A model generated the notes under the pieces. The model was not told the DNA's origin and made no database searches. It worked only from the letters and a program-made list of their open reading frames with translations. A stretch of 64,000 nt of DNA from Blastococcus atacamensis (GTDB taxonomy: Bacteria; Actinomycetota; Actinomycetes; Mycobacteriales; Geodermatophilaceae): the NCBI RefSeq assembly GCF_002938425.1, contig NZ_POQU01000007.1:1-64000 (forward strand). Reading direction: 5' to 3'. A program made the position numbers and the translations under genes. Positions 8,394-16,432 of the stretch are shown piece after piece. Numbering within the stretch: the first letter of the stretch is position 1; each line of letters opens with the position of its first letter.

Positions 8394-8782
8394 CGCCGGC
8401 TCCCCCAGGTCAGCCCGGCGTGCAAAAGCACGCCGATCGCGGCGCCCGTTCCGTTCGTGACGACGTCGACCGGTGTGGCGTCCCGCCCCGGCAGCAGGAA
8501 CTGCGCCGCCTCGACGGCCACCGACGCAGCGACGCACAGCAGCCAGACCAGGATCCGGCTCAGCCGCGGCAGCGCGTAGCAGAGCAGCAGGCCGAACGGG
8601 ACGAAGAGCAGCACGTTGGCCGCGCGCTCCACGTCGCCGGTGGAGATCCAGTCGAGGCCCTGGACCATGCGGGCCTCGGCGGCCGCGCGCGTGAAGAGCG
8701 CACCCGGTGAGGCGCCGAGCGTGACCGACGCCAGCACCACCAGGTAGGCCACCAGCCCGACAACGGCGACCCGACGGCTCAT
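8372..8782 (-). CDS. VanZ-family membrane protein
   Basis: A 136-residue protein with four hydrophobic helices and the VanZ-type pattern: D-WISTGDVERAANVLLFVPFGLLL, then a conserved AAQFLLPGRDATPVDVVTN segment before the last helix. VanZ homologues confer low-level teicoplanin tolerance in some bacteria, but most chromosomal copies have no known role. ATG 8782 fits the first helix. It is convergent with, and overlaps, the PAP2/DGK fusion by 22 bases. Confidence 0.75.
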   Translation of the reverse strand: MSRRVAVVGLVAYLVVLASVTLGASPGALFTRAAAEARMVQGLDWISTGDVERAANVLLFVPFGLLLCYALPRLSRILVWLLCVAASVAVEAAQFLLPGRDATPVDVVTNGTGAAIGVLLHAGLTWGSRRQRVRQQ

Positions 8783-8934
8783 GGCGCCCGACGGTAGTGC
8801 CCCGGTCGTCGCAGCCCGCTCAGCCCGCCCCGGACGGCGGCTCCGGAGGCGATCCCCGGCGTGGGTGATTGCCAGATGGATCTTCCGGGCAGTGCACCCC
8901 CGATTCCCCCGTGACATCGAGGAAAGAGGTCACC

Positions 8935-9483
8935 ATGCTCGTTCGCCGGATCGCCCGGCCCCTGCTCGCCACCCCCTTCATCTACGGCGGCATCAGCACC
9001 CTGCGCAAGCCGCAGGACCGCGTGCCGGGCGCTCGTCCCGTCGTGGAGAAGATCGCGGAGACCGCCGACAAGCAGCTGCCGGTCGAGGTGCCCCGCGACG
9101 TCGAGCAGTACGTCAAGGCCAACGCCGCGCTGCAGGTCGGGGCCGGCGCGCTGCTGGCCCTCGGCAAGTTCCCGCGGCTGACCTCCCTGGCCCTGGCCGG
9201 GTCCACGGTGCCGACGACGCTCGCCGGCCACCGGTTCTGGGAGGAGGACGACCCCAAGGTCTCCTTCGAGAAGATCGCCCACTTCGTGAAGAACCTGGGC
9301 ATGCTCGGCGGCCTGCTGCTGGCCGCCGTCGACACCGAGGGCAAGCCGTCGGTCGGCTACCGCACGCGGCGGGCGGCGAAGAGGGCCGCCGACGCCACGG
9401 AGAAGAACGTCGAGAAGGCGCAGAAGCGCGCCGCGAAGGCCCAGAAGCAGGCCGAGAAGCGTCTGAAGAAGGCCTCCCGCTGA
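8935..9483 (+). CDS. DoxX-family membrane protein with a coiled-coil basic tail
   Basis: A 182-residue protein. The N-terminal region (RRIARPLLATPFIYGGISTLRKP) and the helices around residues 60-85 and 115-135 match DoxX, a four-helix inner-membrane family of poorly defined redox or lipid role. The last ~45 residues are a lysine/alanine heptad tail (EKAQKRAAKAQKQAEKRLKK), probably a basic coiled coil binding the membrane face or nucleic acid. ATG 8935 has the ribosome site GAGGAAAGAGG. Its TGA overlaps the likely CTG start of the PHP gene, so the two are probably coupled. Confidence 0.75.
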   Translation: MLVRRIARPLLATPFIYGGISTLRKPQDRVPGARPVVEKIAETADKQLPVEVPRDVEQYVKANAALQVGAGALLALGKFPRLTSLALAGSTVPTTLAGHRFWEEDDPKVSFEKIAHFVKNLGMLGGLLLAAVDTEGKPSVGYRTRRAAKRAADATEKNVEKAQKRAAKAQKQAEKRLKKASR

Positions 9484-10526
9484 GCACACCGCTCCCGCCC
9501 GCGGCCGCGCTCCGGAGGATCGCCTTCCTCCTGGAGCGCGCCCGTGAGGCCAGCTACCGCGTGAGTGCCTACCGCACCGCCGCGGCGGTGGTCGACGCCC
9601 TCGACGAGGCGCAGCTCGACCTGAAGATCCGCACGAACACGCTCAAGGACCTCAAGGGCGTCGGCCCCAAGACCGCGGCCGCGATCGCCCAGGCGCACAA
9701 GGGCGAGGTGCCCGAGTACCTGCTCACGCTGGAGCAGGCCTACGCCGACCAGCTGCCCGCCGCCGACGACGTCGCCGCGTTCCGGGCCGCGCTGAAGGGC
9801 GACCTGCACGCCCACTCCGACTGGTCCGACGGCGGCAGCCCGATCCGCGAGATGGCCGAGGCCGCGATCGCCCTGGGCCACGAGTACCTCGCGCTCACCG
9901 ACCACTCCCCCCGGCTGACCGTCGCCAACGGGCTGAGCCCGGAGCGGCTGGAGAAGCAGCTCGACGTTGTCGCCGCGCTGAACGAGGAGCTCGCGCCGTT
10001 CCGGATCCTCACCGGCATCGAGTGCGACATCAACGTCGACGGCTCTCTCGACCAGACCGACGAGCTGCTGGGCCGGCTCGACGTCGTCGTCGCCAGCGTG
10101 CACTCCGACCTGCGGGCGCCGCGCGCGCAGATGACCGAGCGGATGCTCGCCGCCGTCGCGAATCCGCACACCGACGTCCTGGGCCACTGCACCGGGCGGC
10201 TGGTGATCGGGCGCAGGCAGCGCAACGGCGAGCAGAAGCCGCGTCCGGAGAGCGAGTTCGACGCCGAAGCCGTGTTCACGGCGTGCGTGGAGAACGGCAC
10301 CGCCGTCGAGATCAACTCCCGCCCGGAGCGGCTGGATCCACCGCGGCGGCTGCTGAGCCTGGCCGTGGAGCTCGGCTGCGAGTTCGCCATCGACACCGAC
10401 GCGCACGCGCCCGGCCAGCTCGACTGGCAGTACAACGGCTGCGAGCGGGCCATCGAGTGCGGCGTCCCGGTCGAGCGGGTCATCAACACCAGGTCGGCCG
10501 ACAACCTGCTGGCGGGCCTTACCTGA
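9480..10526 (+). CDS. PHP-domain phosphoesterase with a Pol X-like helix-hairpin-helix N-terminus
   Basis: A ~348-residue protein. Residues ~5-90 resemble the 8-kDa/HhH part of family X polymerases (RRIAFLLERAREASYR, then LKGVGPKTAAAIAQ), without any polymerase palm. Residues ~105-348 form a PHP phosphoesterase with metal ligands in GDLHAHSDWSDGG, LTDHSP, GIECDIN, SVHSDLR and DTDAHAP. It is therefore the C-terminal half of a bacterial PolX arrangement, likely a metal-dependent phosphatase or nuclease. No ATG, GTG or TTG precedes the first helix. CTG 9480, overlapping the DoxX stop, fits best; GTG 9561 would remove the first helix. Confidence 0.75.
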   Translation: MSTPLPPAAALRRIAFLLERAREASYRVSAYRTAAAVVDALDEAQLDLKIRTNTLKDLKGVGPKTAAAIAQAHKGEVPEYLLTLEQAYADQLPAADDVAAFRAALKGDLHAHSDWSDGGSPIREMAEAAIALGHEYLALTDHSPRLTVANGLSPERLEKQLDVVAALNEELAPFRILTGIECDINVDGSLDQTDELLGRLDVVVASVHSDLRAPRAQMTERMLAAVANPHTDVLGHCTGRLVIGRRQRNGEQKPRPESEFDAEAVFTACVENGTAVEINSRPERLDPPRRLLSLAVELGCEFAIDTDAHAPGQLDWQYNGCERAIECGVPVERVINTRSADNLLAGLT

Positions 10527-10542
10527 TCGCCGCCCGGCCCGC

Positions 10543-10567
10543 CCGGTGGAAGATGATCTTCCACCGG
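10543..10567 (+). terminator. Stem-loop terminator after the PHP gene
   Basis: A perfect 11-bp inverted repeat with a 3-base loop (TGA), starting 17 bases after the PHP stop codon. There is no T-run. It probably ends the DoxX-PHP transcript. Confidence 0.65.
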
Positions 10568-10865
10568 AAGGCGTGACGTCGGACCCCGCGCGTTGGACGC
10601 AGCGTGACGATCAGGCTAGAAATGGCTGGTCGTGCAGCAGGTTCAGCGTTATCGATCACGCTGCGTGACCGGACGATCGTGGCGACGGCCACGTCCGCGA
10701 CGGACGGCACCTGGGCTCCAGCCGTAATCCGTCGGGGACTCGTCCGTTCAGCAAGTAGATCCACATCGGGGGCAGTGATGACCCGCCGGGCGCCACAACT
10801 GGTCGCCATTGCCCGGCGGCGAGCGAGAGGCGAAACCGGGCCCGCCTGCCACGAGGAGACCAGGA
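10568..10865. other. Intergenic region upstream of a glycosyltransferase
   Basis: About 300 bases without a convincing gene. It must hold the promoter of the glycosyltransferase at 10866. The only clear site is the ribosome-binding stretch GAGGAGACCAGGA just before that start. No riboswitch class or tRNA is recognised, and the short open frames lack coding bias. Confidence 0.5.
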
Positions 10866-11738
10866 ATGCCGGACGGCACCGTCGCCGAACTGTTCCGCGA
10901 AGGCCGCGCACCGCGCGCCCCGCGGGTCAGCGTCGTGATCCCGACGTACAACGAGGCCCGGAACCTGCCGCACGTGTTCAGCCTGCTCCCGGCCGACCTG
11001 CACGAGGTCATCCTCGTCGACGGCCACAGCGTCGACGACACCATCGCCACGGCCCGCTCGCTGCGTGCCGACGTCCGGGTGGTCCACCAGAACCGCCGCG
11101 GCAAGGGCAACGCCATGGCCTGCGGTTTCGCCGAGGTGACCGGCGACATCGTCGTCATGCTGGACGCCGACGGCTCCGCGGACCCGCGCGAGATCCCGCG
11201 CTTCGTCGAGGCGCTCACCTCCGGCGCGGACTTCGCCAAGGGCTCGCGGTTCATCAACGGCGGCGGCAGCGACGACATCACCCGCATGCGGGCGTGGGGC
11301 AACCGCTGGCTGAACCGGACGGTGAACGTTCTCTTCGGCACCCGGTACACCGACCTCTGCTACGGCTACAACGCCTTCTGGGCGCACTGCCTGTCGGCCC
11401 TGGCCCTCGACGTGGCCGACCGCGGCAGCTCCGGCCGCCTGTGGGGCGACGGCTTCGAGATCGAGACCATCATCAACACCCGGGTCGCCAAGGCCGGCCT
11501 GCGCATCGTCGAGGTGCCCAGCTTCGAGTTCGTTCGCATCCACGGGCAGAGCAACCTCAACACCTGGCGGGACGGGTTGCGCGTGCTGCGCGCCCTGCTG
11601 GTCGAGCGGGTCAACGGCACCGGCCGCGCCGCCCGCCGTCGCACCTCCATCGACGTCGCGGCCTCCACGGCCGCTCCGGCGGTCACCCCTGGCGACGAGC
11701 AGGCCGCCGCCCGCCTGGCGGGCGTGCGGTCGGCCTGA
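10866..11738 (+). CDS. Family 2 glycosyltransferase
   Basis: A 290-residue GT-A enzyme. It has the N-terminal VSVVIPTYNEARNLP nucleotide-binding strand, the first acidic motif LVDGHSVDDT and the DxD-type metal motif MLDADGSADPRE (residues ~100-111). The C-terminal part has no clear transmembrane helix pair, so it is unlike full dolichol-phosphate-mannose synthases of the membrane-anchored type. It probably transfers a sugar from an NDP- or polyprenyl-linked donor for a surface glycan. ATG 10866 is preceded by a strong ribosome site. It is the first of several glycan genes to the right. Confidence 0.8.
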   Translation: MPDGTVAELFREGRAPRAPRVSVVIPTYNEARNLPHVFSLLPADLHEVILVDGHSVDDTIATARSLRADVRVVHQNRRGKGNAMACGFAEVTGDIVVMLDADGSADPREIPRFVEALTSGADFAKGSRFINGGGSDDITRMRAWGNRWLNRTVNVLFGTRYTDLCYGYNAFWAHCLSALALDVADRGSSGRLWGDGFEIETIINTRVAKAGLRIVEVPSFEFVRIHGQSNLNTWRDGLRVLRALLVERVNGTGRAARRRTSIDVAASTAAPAVTPGDEQAAARLAGVRSA

Positions 11739-11791
11739 GCCCCGGCCCGGGCCGGACCCGCCTCGCGCGGCGGGCCGGTCCGCCGGCCCTC

Positions 11792-12502
11792 GTGGCCTCC
11801 GCCACGGTGGTCGCGCTCGACCAGGTCCTCGCCGCCGGTCCCTGGCCGACCGTCGTCGAGGGGCTGCTCGACGAGCCGGCTCATCTGCTGACCGCCGCCG
11901 TCCTGCTGGCCGCGCTCGCTCCGGGCGCCAGGGCGCCGGTGGTCGCCGGCGCGCTGACGGGCTCGGTGCTGATCGACCTGGATCACGTGCCGCTCTACCT
12001 GTGGAACGCGACGCCGCCCGGCGACGGACGGCCGGTCACCCACTCCCTCGCCACCGCCCTGGCACTCGTGGCGGTCGCGCGGCTCCTCCGGGGCCGCGCC
12101 CGTGGCGTGCTCACCGGCGCCGGTGCCGGCGTGCTGCTGCACCTGGTGCGCGACCTCGCCTCCGGGCCTGGGGTGCCGCTGCTGTGGCCGGTCACCGCCA
12201 CGGGCGCGCACGTGCCCTACGCCGTGTACGCGGGGGTGCTGGCCGGGGCGACGGGCGTGGTCGTGGTCCGGTGGCTGGGGAGCGGAGCGCTCAGCGGGGC
12301 CGGCGGGTGGCGAGCCACCAGCGGCGAAACCGGTCGCACGAGCAGAGCGCGCAGTCGGTGCCCTTGCGGTAGTGCTGGTGCGCCTGCCGGGCGTGCCCGC
12401 AGCCGCAGGTCGGCCCCTTCCGCCCCCGCGCGGCGGGCGACGGCACCGCCGGCCGGGGAGCGTCCGGCGTCCGGTCAGGAGCCGGGGGGTCGGAGAGGGT
12501 GA
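11792..12502 (+). CDS. YdjM/DUF457-type membrane-bound metal-dependent hydrolase
   Basis: A 236-residue protein; the first ~165 residues are hydrophobic, with His/Asp motifs at helix ends: DEPAHLLTA, LIDLDHVPLYL, THSLATAL and LLHLVRDL. This spacing is that of the YdjM-like inner-membrane hydrolases, thought to act on lipids or linked to the SOS response in E. coli. The start at GTG 11792 keeps the first helix. The last ~70 codons are Arg/Pro/Ala-rich, lack domain character, and overlap the convergent small gene at 12291, so the true functional protein may end near 12290 and simply lack a nearby stop. Confidence 0.6.
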   Translation: MASATVVALDQVLAAGPWPTVVEGLLDEPAHLLTAAVLLAALAPGARAPVVAGALTGSVLIDLDHVPLYLWNATPPGDGRPVTHSLATALALVAVARLLRGRARGVLTGAGAGVLLHLVRDLASGPGVPLLWPVTATGAHVPYAVYAGVLAGATGVVVVRWLGSGALSGAGGWRATSGETGRTSRARSRCPCGSAGAPAGRARSRRSAPSAPARRATAPPAGERPASGQEPGGRRG

Positions 12503-12530
12503 GCAGGCGCGCGGCGCTTCTCCCGGACAT
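12291..12530 (-). CDS. Small Cys/His-rich protein, possible zinc-binding
   Basis: A 79-residue protein with an Arg/Pro-rich first half and a compact C-terminus containing CGCGHARQAHQHYRKGTDC followed by ALCSCDRFRRWW. Five Cys and several His in 30 residues suggest one zinc site. The C-x-C-G-H ... H-Y-R-x-G-x-D-C-x2-C-x-C-x-R-F pattern looks like a conserved actinobacterial small protein of unknown function. ATG 12530 is preceded on its strand by GGTGGGAAGC, a fair ribosome site. It overlaps the tail of the plus-strand YdjM-like gene by 212 bases, where the Cys/His pattern makes the minus strand the more credible coding strand. Confidence 0.55.
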   Translation of the reverse strand: MSGRSAARLLTLSDPPAPDRTPDAPRPAVPSPAARGRKGPTCGCGHARQAHQHYRKGTDCALCSCDRFRRWWLATRRPR

Positions 12531-12712
12531 GCTTCCCACCCCCGTCTGGCGTCGCTGCCGTGGCACCCGGACCGGGCGTCTGGGAAACGGTAACCCCGTC
12601 CGCGGCCCGGCTAGGAGCAGCGCGCCGCCGGATGTGGAGGACGGTGCAGGTGGGTCCCTTGTAGCGTTCGGAACATGACGGCGCCCTCCTCCCCCGTTCG
12701 CGAGCCGGGGCG

Positions 12713-13651
12713 TTGAGCACCTCCTCGCCGTCGGTCTCCGTCGTCGTCTGCGCCTACACGACCGAACGCTGGGACGAGATCTGCGCGGCCGTCGAGAGCC
12801 TCCGCGCGCAGACCGCCCCCGTCACCGAGGTCGTGCTGGTCGCCGATCACGCGCCCGAGCTGCTCGACCGGGCGCGCGCCGCATTCCCCGACGTCCGATG
12901 CATCCCCAACGAGGGTCCGCAGGGCCTGTCCGGAGCTCGCAACACCGGCGTGCAGCGGACCACCGGCGACGTCGTGGCGTTCCTGGACGACGACGCGAGA
13001 GCCGCCCCCGACTGGATCGAGCGGTTCCTCGACGCCTACCGGGACGACGACGTCATCGGCGTCGGCGGCCGGGTGGTGCCCGACTGGCGCGCGCCCCGGC
13101 CGACCTGGTTCCCCGACGAGTTCCTGTGGGTGGTGGGCTGCAGCTACACCGGCCTGCCCACCGAGCGAGCCGAGATCCGCAACCCGATCGGCGCCAACAT
13201 GTCCTTCCGGCGGTCGGCGTTCGACGCGGCCGGCGGCTTCGACACCGCGATGGGCCGGCTCGGCAAGGACGCCGCCGGGTGCGAGGAGACGGAGTTCGCC
13301 ATCCGGGCCCGCGCCGCCGTGGCCGGTGGGCGGGTCGTGCTGGAACCGGCGTCGGTCTGCTTCCACGCCGTGACGCCGCAGCGCACCACCCGCGCCTACT
13401 TCCGCACCCGCTGCCGCGGCGAGGGCCGGTCCAAGGCGATCGTCAGCGCCCTGGCCGGCAGCGAGGCGGCGCTGTCCACCGAGCGCACCTACGTGCGCCG
13501 GACGCTGCCCGGAGGCGTGCTGCGCGGGCTCCGGGCGCTGCTCACCGGTGACCCCTCCGGCGCCGCCCGCGCCTGGGCGATCGTCGAGGGCACCCTCTTG
13601 ACGGCGGCCAGCTACGCCCTCGCCCGCCGCCGGACCGCTCCCGGGAGCTGA
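12713..13651 (+). CDS. Family 2 glycosyltransferase (glucosyl/galactosyl transferase type)
   Basis: A 312-residue GT-A glycosyltransferase starting with SVSVVVCAYTTERW; the catalytic metal motif is FLDDDARAAPDW (DDD). A later GANMSFRRSAFDAAGGFD and CEETEFAIRA match the acceptor half of family 2 enzymes, where the ED-type acid of the EE-TEF segment is the likely base. It probably adds one sugar to an exopolysaccharide repeat unit. The start is TTG 12713; it overlaps the stop of a 13-codon reading frame beginning at ATG 12675, which may be incidental. It is convergent with the GH16-led operon, with 4 bases between stops. Confidence 0.8.
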   Translation: MSTSSPSVSVVVCAYTTERWDEICAAVESLRAQTAPVTEVVLVADHAPELLDRARAAFPDVRCIPNEGPQGLSGARNTGVQRTTGDVVAFLDDDARAAPDWIERFLDAYRDDDVIGVGGRVVPDWRAPRPTWFPDEFLWVVGCSYTGLPTERAEIRNPIGANMSFRRSAFDAAGGFDTAMGRLGKDAAGCEETEFAIRARAAVAGGRVVLEPASVCFHAVTPQRTTRAYFRTRCRGEGRSKAIVSALAGSEAALSTERTYVRRTLPGGVLRGLRALLTGDPSGAARAWAIVEGTLLTAASYALARRRTAPGS

Positions 13652-13655
13652 GGGG

Positions 13656-14549
13656 TCAGGCCGAGGGCTCCCAGACCCGCACCCAGTCCACGAGCATCGA
13701 GACGCCGGGCGGCGGCTGGTACCCGCCGCGGACGGACAAGTTGAGGATGATCATCATCGGCACCGAGGTCATGTTCTCGTCGGCGGTCAGCGCGTCCTGC
13801 GCCACCCCGTCCACGTACGGCACGGCCTTCACGCCGTCCCACAGCACGCCGTAGGTGTGGAAATCGTCCCGGTAGTCGACGTCGGGATCGCCGTACATGT
13901 CCGGGCCGGTCTTCTGCTCGTCGGCCTGGATGTAGTTGAACGAGGGCCGGCTCTCGCTGCCGCTCTCCAGGAACTCGGCGATGTCGATCTCCGGGGGCCA
14001 CTGGCCCTGCGGGTGCAGCCAGAACGCCGGCCAGCAGCCCGAGCACCCGGGGAAGCGGATCCGCGCCTCGACGTACCGGGTCGGCTCGAGGGTCAGCGCG
14101 GGCGTCGACTGCACCATGCCGGAGCTGTAGGCGTAGTCCTGCCCGAAGAGGCTCCGCTGCTCCTCCTCGACGGTGAGCACGAGGTTCCCGTCGGCGAGGG
14201 TCGCGTTGTCCGGGTCGAACCAGGCGTCCTCGATCACCGGGTTGAACGGCACGGCGGCCAGGTCGTCGCCCCCGCGGTCGGCCCGGTCGGTGTCCCAGAC
14301 GTCGGGGTCGAGCCGCTCGCCGTCGAACTCGTCGCCGAAGACCTGGTTCCAGTCGCCCGGCGGCCAGTCCGACGACGACGCGACCGGCTCGGACTGCCAC
14401 GGCCGCAGCACCAGTAGGGGGACGGCGACCAGCAGCACGAGCGCCACCGCCGCGGGGACGACCCAGCGCCGCCGGCTCCGCGTCCCCGCCTCCGGGGTGA
14501 CGGGTGCGGGTGCGGGTGCGGGTGCGGGTGCGCGGTGCTTGCCGCTCAT
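13656..14549 (-). CDS. GH16-family secreted glycoside hydrolase
   Basis: A 297-residue protein with a type II membrane anchor or uncleaved signal (WVVPAAVALVLLVAVPLLVL, residues ~29-48). The GH16 beta-jelly-roll follows, with FGDEFDGERLDPDVW at its start. The catalytic motif EIDIAE (E-x-D-x-x-E: nucleophile, assisting Asp, acid/base) is intact. It likely cuts a beta-glucan or galactan, possibly trimming or releasing the polysaccharide made by this operon. The proline-alanine linker before the anchor is encoded by hexanucleotide repeats. ATG 14549 overlaps the stop of the upstream gene (ATGA), and it is the last gene of a five-gene coupled operon. Confidence 0.85.
   Translation of the reverse strand: MSGKHRAPAPAPAPAPVTPEAGTRSRRRWVVPAAVALVLLVAVPLLVLRPWQSEPVASSSDWPPGDWNQVFGDEFDGERLDPDVWDTDRADRGGDDLAAVPFNPVIEDAWFDPDNATLADGNLVLTVEEEQRSLFGQDYAYSSGMVQSTPALTLEPTRYVEARIRFPGCSGCWPAFWLHPQGQWPPEIDIAEFLESGSESRPSFNYIQADEQKTGPDMYGDPDVDYRDDFHTYGVLWDGVKAVPYVDGVAQDALTADENMTSVPMMIILNLSVRGGYQPPPGVSMLVDWVRVWEPSA
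14501..14530. repeat. Hexanucleotide tandem repeat (CGGGTG x5)
   Basis: Five perfect copies of a 6-bp unit within the N-terminal coding region of the GH16 gene, encoding alternating Pro-Ala. Copy-number change would keep the reading frame and alter only linker length. Confidence 0.85.
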
Positions 14550-16432
14550 GCCCGGCACCGGTAGAGGACGCTGTCCCCCTCGCGGAAGACCTCCTCGAAG
14601 TCCGGGTCGGCGGCGATCTCACGCTCGAAGGCCCGGTAGGTGAACAGCTGCATGGTGCCGAGCAGCCGCACGTCGGCCTCGGCCGAGGGCCCCAGGGCGA
14701 CGTACACCGGGCCGGTGCCGGCGCGGGTGTCGCAGGCGTCCCGGGTGAAGGTGACCAGCGCCGTCGGGCCGTCGGCCACGCCCTGGAAGCCCGGCAGCTC
14801 GGAGATGCCGTCGACGGCGACGGTCGGCGCCGGCAGCATCTCCGGGTACTCGGCGGTCGAGCGCCACGGATAGGAGGACGTGAAGGGCAGCAGCACCGAT
14901 CCCTCGGGCGCGTTCTCCTCGAACCACCGGTCGGCGGCGACGTCGGAGGCGGCCACCCGGTGGGTCAGCTCGCTGGCGAAATTGGCCGGCAGGGTGAGGA
15001 AGGCGACGAGGGCCACGGCCATCCCGGCGAGCAGCCGGCGCTCCGGCGTCCAGGTGACCTGCTCGTCGAACAGCTGCATGGCGATCACGAACGCCAGGAA
15101 GGGCAACGCGAAGAGGTAGGCGCGGAAGATCCCCTCGTTGCCGTACGGCTGCCCCAGGACCATGCCCATCGGGACCGCGGCGATGATCAGCGGCACCAGC
15201 ACGCGCGGCGCCCGGGCCCGCCAGAAGAAGGCCGCGACGCCGCCCCAGAGGGTCAGCAGCGCGACGACGACCATCAGCAACGGCGCGGCGAACAGCGCGA
15301 CCTCGTAGCCGGGCAGCGGTTCGGTGACCGACACCTGCGGCGGGCTGATGTTGCGCAGCCCGAAGTCGAACAGGTCGTAGGTGCTGTTGAGGAACGGCCA
15401 GGCCTGGAGCAGCCACGCCTCCTCGAGGGCGAGGAAGACCGCCGGGAGCCACGGGCGGGCCGGTCGCAGGATGACGCAGACCAGCGTGATCTGGGCCAGC
15501 AGGATCAGCGGGGACAGCGGGTGGGAGACGACGACCACGACGAACCCGGCGATGAGGAGCGCGGCACCCCACCGCGAGCGCCAGAACGCGCTGGCCTGCG
15601 GGAGGTCGGCGTCGTCGGGGAAGGCGAACCGGCGGGCGACCCACGGCCACCGGAACCCCTCCTGGCCCGGCGTCACGGTGCGCAGCAGGCCGCCGAGGAC
15701 CAGCAGCGACAGCGGGAACGCGAAGGCCTGGGGCGCGAAGTAGTTCTGCCCGATCCAGTCGCCCAGGGTGAAGATCAGGACGGCGCCGTAGCGGGTCCGC
15801 CGCGACGTGGTGAGCCCGCCGAGCATCCAGTAGACCGCGGCGGCGGTGAGCAGCGCGAGAACCGGCTGGCTCCACTGCGCCAGGCCCTCGACGTCGATGC
15901 CGGTGGCCCTGCTGATCCCCGCCGCGAGGTAGAAGAAGCCCGGAAAGTTGTGGTAGATGTCGATCGACCGGTCGACGGTCCAGTTCTCCAGCAGGTACTC
16001 CGTGACGCCGATGTGCTTGAACGTCCATGGGTAGCGCGGGACCTCGTACACCAGCGACGGCGTCGCGAACAGGATCGCCACCAGGGCGACGTGGCAGGCG
16101 GCGAGCCCGTGGTCGAGGGCCCGGCGGGACAGCAGCGTTCCCAGGTAGAGCAGCAGCACCGCGGTGAACGCCAGGTACCAGCTCAGCGGAAGGGCGCTGA
16201 GGAGGCCCCAGCCGCCCATCTCCTCCAGTCGCACGCCCCGCAGGGACCACAGCCACAGCACTCCGACGGCGAGGGCGGCGAGGGGCAGGAGCCAGGGGCG
16301 CGCTGACCGCCAGCCGTCCTCGGAGTCCAGCCAGGTCCAGCGCGAACGTGCGGCGCGGCGGCCCCGGCTCGCGCTGCTGCCGCCGCGCGGGCTCGGCCCC
16401 ACCGGCGGCGGGGTCTGCACCTCGGTGGTCAT
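14546..16432 (-). CDS. Polytopic membrane protein, probable polysaccharide polymerase or lipid-linked-sugar glycosyltransferase
   Basis: A 628-residue protein with about 12-13 transmembrane helices from residue ~45 to ~500, then a ~120-residue extracytoplasmic C-terminal domain (WFEENAPEGSVLLPFTSS to EGDSVLYRCRA). A first long loop carries YPWTFKHIGVTEYLLE and HNFPGFFYLAAGI. The layout is that of GT-C-like or Wzy-like enzymes that use polyprenyl-linked sugars outside the membrane, but no specific family signature is visible. It sits between a GT2 gene and the GH16 gene with ATGA overlaps on both sides, which supports a role in assembling the polymer of this operon. Start ATG 16432. Confidence 0.65.
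   Translation of the reverse strand: MTTEVQTPPPVGPSPRGGSSASRGRRAARSRWTWLDSEDGWRSARPWLLPLAALAVGVLWLWSLRGVRLEEMGGWGLLSALPLSWYLAFTAVLLLYLGTLLSRRALDHGLAACHVALVAILFATPSLVYEVPRYPWTFKHIGVTEYLLENWTVDRSIDIYHNFPGFFYLAAGISRATGIDVEGLAQWSQPVLALLTAAAVYWMLGGLTTSRRTRYGAVLIFTLGDWIGQNYFAPQAFAFPLSLLVLGGLLRTVTPGQEGFRWPWVARRFAFPDDADLPQASAFWRSRWGAALLIAGFVVVVVSHPLSPLILLAQITLVCVILRPARPWLPAVFLALEEAWLLQAWPFLNSTYDLFDFGLRNISPPQVSVTEPLPGYEVALFAAPLLMVVVALLTLWGGVAAFFWRARAPRVLVPLIIAAVPMGMVLGQPYGNEGIFRAYLFALPFLAFVIAMQLFDEQVTWTPERRLLAGMAVALVAFLTLPANFASELTHRVAASDVAADRWFEENAPEGSVLLPFTSSYPWRSTAEYPEMLPAPTVAVDGISELPGFQGVADGPTALVTFTRDACDTRAGTGPVYVALGPSAEADVRLLGTMQLFTYRAFEREIAADPDFEEVFREGDSVLYRCRA

Noticed and set aside
10568-10865. 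Possible riboswitch in the 300-base gap before a glycosyltransferase.
   Set aside because: I could not match it to any riboswitch consensus, and the neighbours do not suggest a ligand. A covariance-model search would decide.
12675-12716. A 13-codon frame (from ATG 12675) overlapping the TTG start of a glycosyltransferase, as a possible leader peptide.
   Set aside because: It has no regulatory codon run and no attenuator hairpin; overlap could be chance.
14504-16306. A 600-codon plus-strand open frame antisense to the polytopic membrane gene, and similar long frames opposite many genes.
   Set aside because: These are shadows caused by high third-position GC: their products are Arg/Gly/Gln-rich with no domains, while the opposite strand encodes clear membrane or enzyme motifs.
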